Source: Eikenella sp. (GTDB lineage Bacteria; Pseudomonadota; Gammaproteobacteria; Burkholderiales; Neisseriaceae). Taken from it: 39,590 nt of DNA. The translations under genes were made by a program, and so were the position numbers. The stretch spans positions 1 to 39,590 of the forward strand of contig JAUMZB010000018.1 of NCBI GenBank assembly GCA_030528345.1, written 5' to 3'. Below are positions 39,227 through 39,590 of the stretch, one piece after another; positions within the stretch are counted from its first letter, which is position 1, and every line of letters begins with the position of its first letter. The notes beneath the pieces are model-generated. The model was not told where the DNA came from. It saw nothing but the letters and a program-made list of their open reading frames with translations, and did not search any database.

Positions 39227-39589
39227 ATGCCCGTACATGCCATCACCCCCGATTACCGCGGCGAGGTGCGCGACGCCCAAGCCAATTTCGGCGGCAATAT
39301 CCTAGTTTACATCGGCTGGGACGAACACCTGCTGTTTTGTTCGGCCAAAGCCTTCCCCCTCCCCCCAAACATGCCTTTTGCCGCCCTCAAAAGCGAGGTG
39401 ATGCCGCAAGGCTTTGCCCAACACCCCGACTTCGAGCACATCAAGTGGGACGAAGTGCAATGGCAGCTCAACGGCCGGCCCTTACAGCCCGACGACGGCA
39501 AAACGCTGGAACAGCTCGGTTTCGACCACAAATCGCTGCTGCGCTTCAAAACGCCCGGGCTGAACGGCTGGAACGGCACCGGCGTGTAG
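39227..39589 (+). CDS. dmpO: Phenol hydroxylase gamma subunit (P4)
   Basis: A 120-residue third oxygenase subunit. It matches DmpO/TomA4: Tyr-Asp-Gly-like Asp-Tyr-Arg-Gly-Glu-Val-Arg-Asp, Phe-Gly-Gly-Asn-Ile-Leu-Val-Tyr-Ile-Gly-Trp-Asp-Glu-His-Leu-Leu-Phe-Cys near residues 20-38, and a C-terminal Asp-His-Lys-Ser-Leu-Leu-Arg-Phe. AAGGAG eight bases before the ATG. Complete: TAG lies one base before the window end. The reductase dmpP should follow next. Confidence 0.93.
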   Translation: MPVHAITPDYRGEVRDAQANFGGNILVYIGWDEHLLFCSAKAFPLPPNMPFAALKSEVMPQGFAQHPDFEHIKWDEVQWQLNGRPLQPDDGKTLEQLGFDHKSLLRFKTPGLNGWNGTGV

Positions 39590-39590
39590 A

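Overview
The window is a densely coded, GC-rich chromosome segment from a member of the Neisseriaceae, most probably Eikenella or a close relative. The main evidence is about 26 perfect copies (plus many one-mismatch copies) of AGGCTACCTGAA or its complement. I recall this 12-mer as the Eikenella dialect of the neisserial DNA uptake sequence (DUS). The housekeeping gene content (truB, mutM, smc, mla, rep, plsY, folB) fits a betaproteobacterium. I see no tRNA, rRNA, CRISPR array, phage or intact IS element.

Layout. 1-3.2 kb: the C-terminal part of an outer-membrane efflux protein, a spacer with a palindromic repeat, a LysE exporter convergent with an AraC regulator, and a GlcG/HbpS-like protein. 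3.3-7.1 kb, minus strand: thiE, hemL, a plsC-like acyltransferase and mutM. 7.2-11.9 kb, mostly plus: truB, a YecA-like SEC-C protein, a DUF2062 protein, a small zincin-like protein, ridA (minus), a YbaK-type deacylase and a lipoprotein. 12.0-17.1 kb: an M23 peptidase-bactofilin pair facing away from smc. 17.2-19.3 kb: DUF1328 and CsbD stress-type small proteins, then a thioesterase-TlpA pair. 19.4-23.8 kb, minus: mlaFEDCBA plus one unknown gene. 23.9-30.1 kb: ratA-rnfH, an unknown membrane protein, rep, two small unknowns and a two-gene ABC exporter. 30.1-32.9 kb, minus: MFS transporter, a 44-aa ORF and a DUF4304-like protein in one unit, then plsY. folB follows on plus.

The most distinctive part is 33.3-39.6 kb. 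A DmpR/MopR/XylR-type sigma-54 activator is divergent from a phenol hydroxylase operon, dmpK-L-M-N-O. The operon presumably continues past the window with the reductase (dmpP) and catechol-cleavage genes. The intergenic region holds two palindromic candidate activator sites 31 bp apart, a perfect IHF consensus and a -24/-12 promoter, in the order expected of a DmpR/XylR promoter. The sensor domain keeps the phenol-pocket and zinc-ligand residues known from MopR.

Two of three copies of a diverged ~200-bp element with terminal inverted repeats (MITE-like) flank the activator gene. The third lies at about 18.2 kb. I do not recognise this element.

DUS copies here act as more than uptake tags. 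Inverted pairs form terminators, single copies supply stop codons to three genes and occupy the ribosome-binding position of two, and copies inside genes are read as Gly-Tyr-Leu-Lys or Phe-Gln-Val-Ala.
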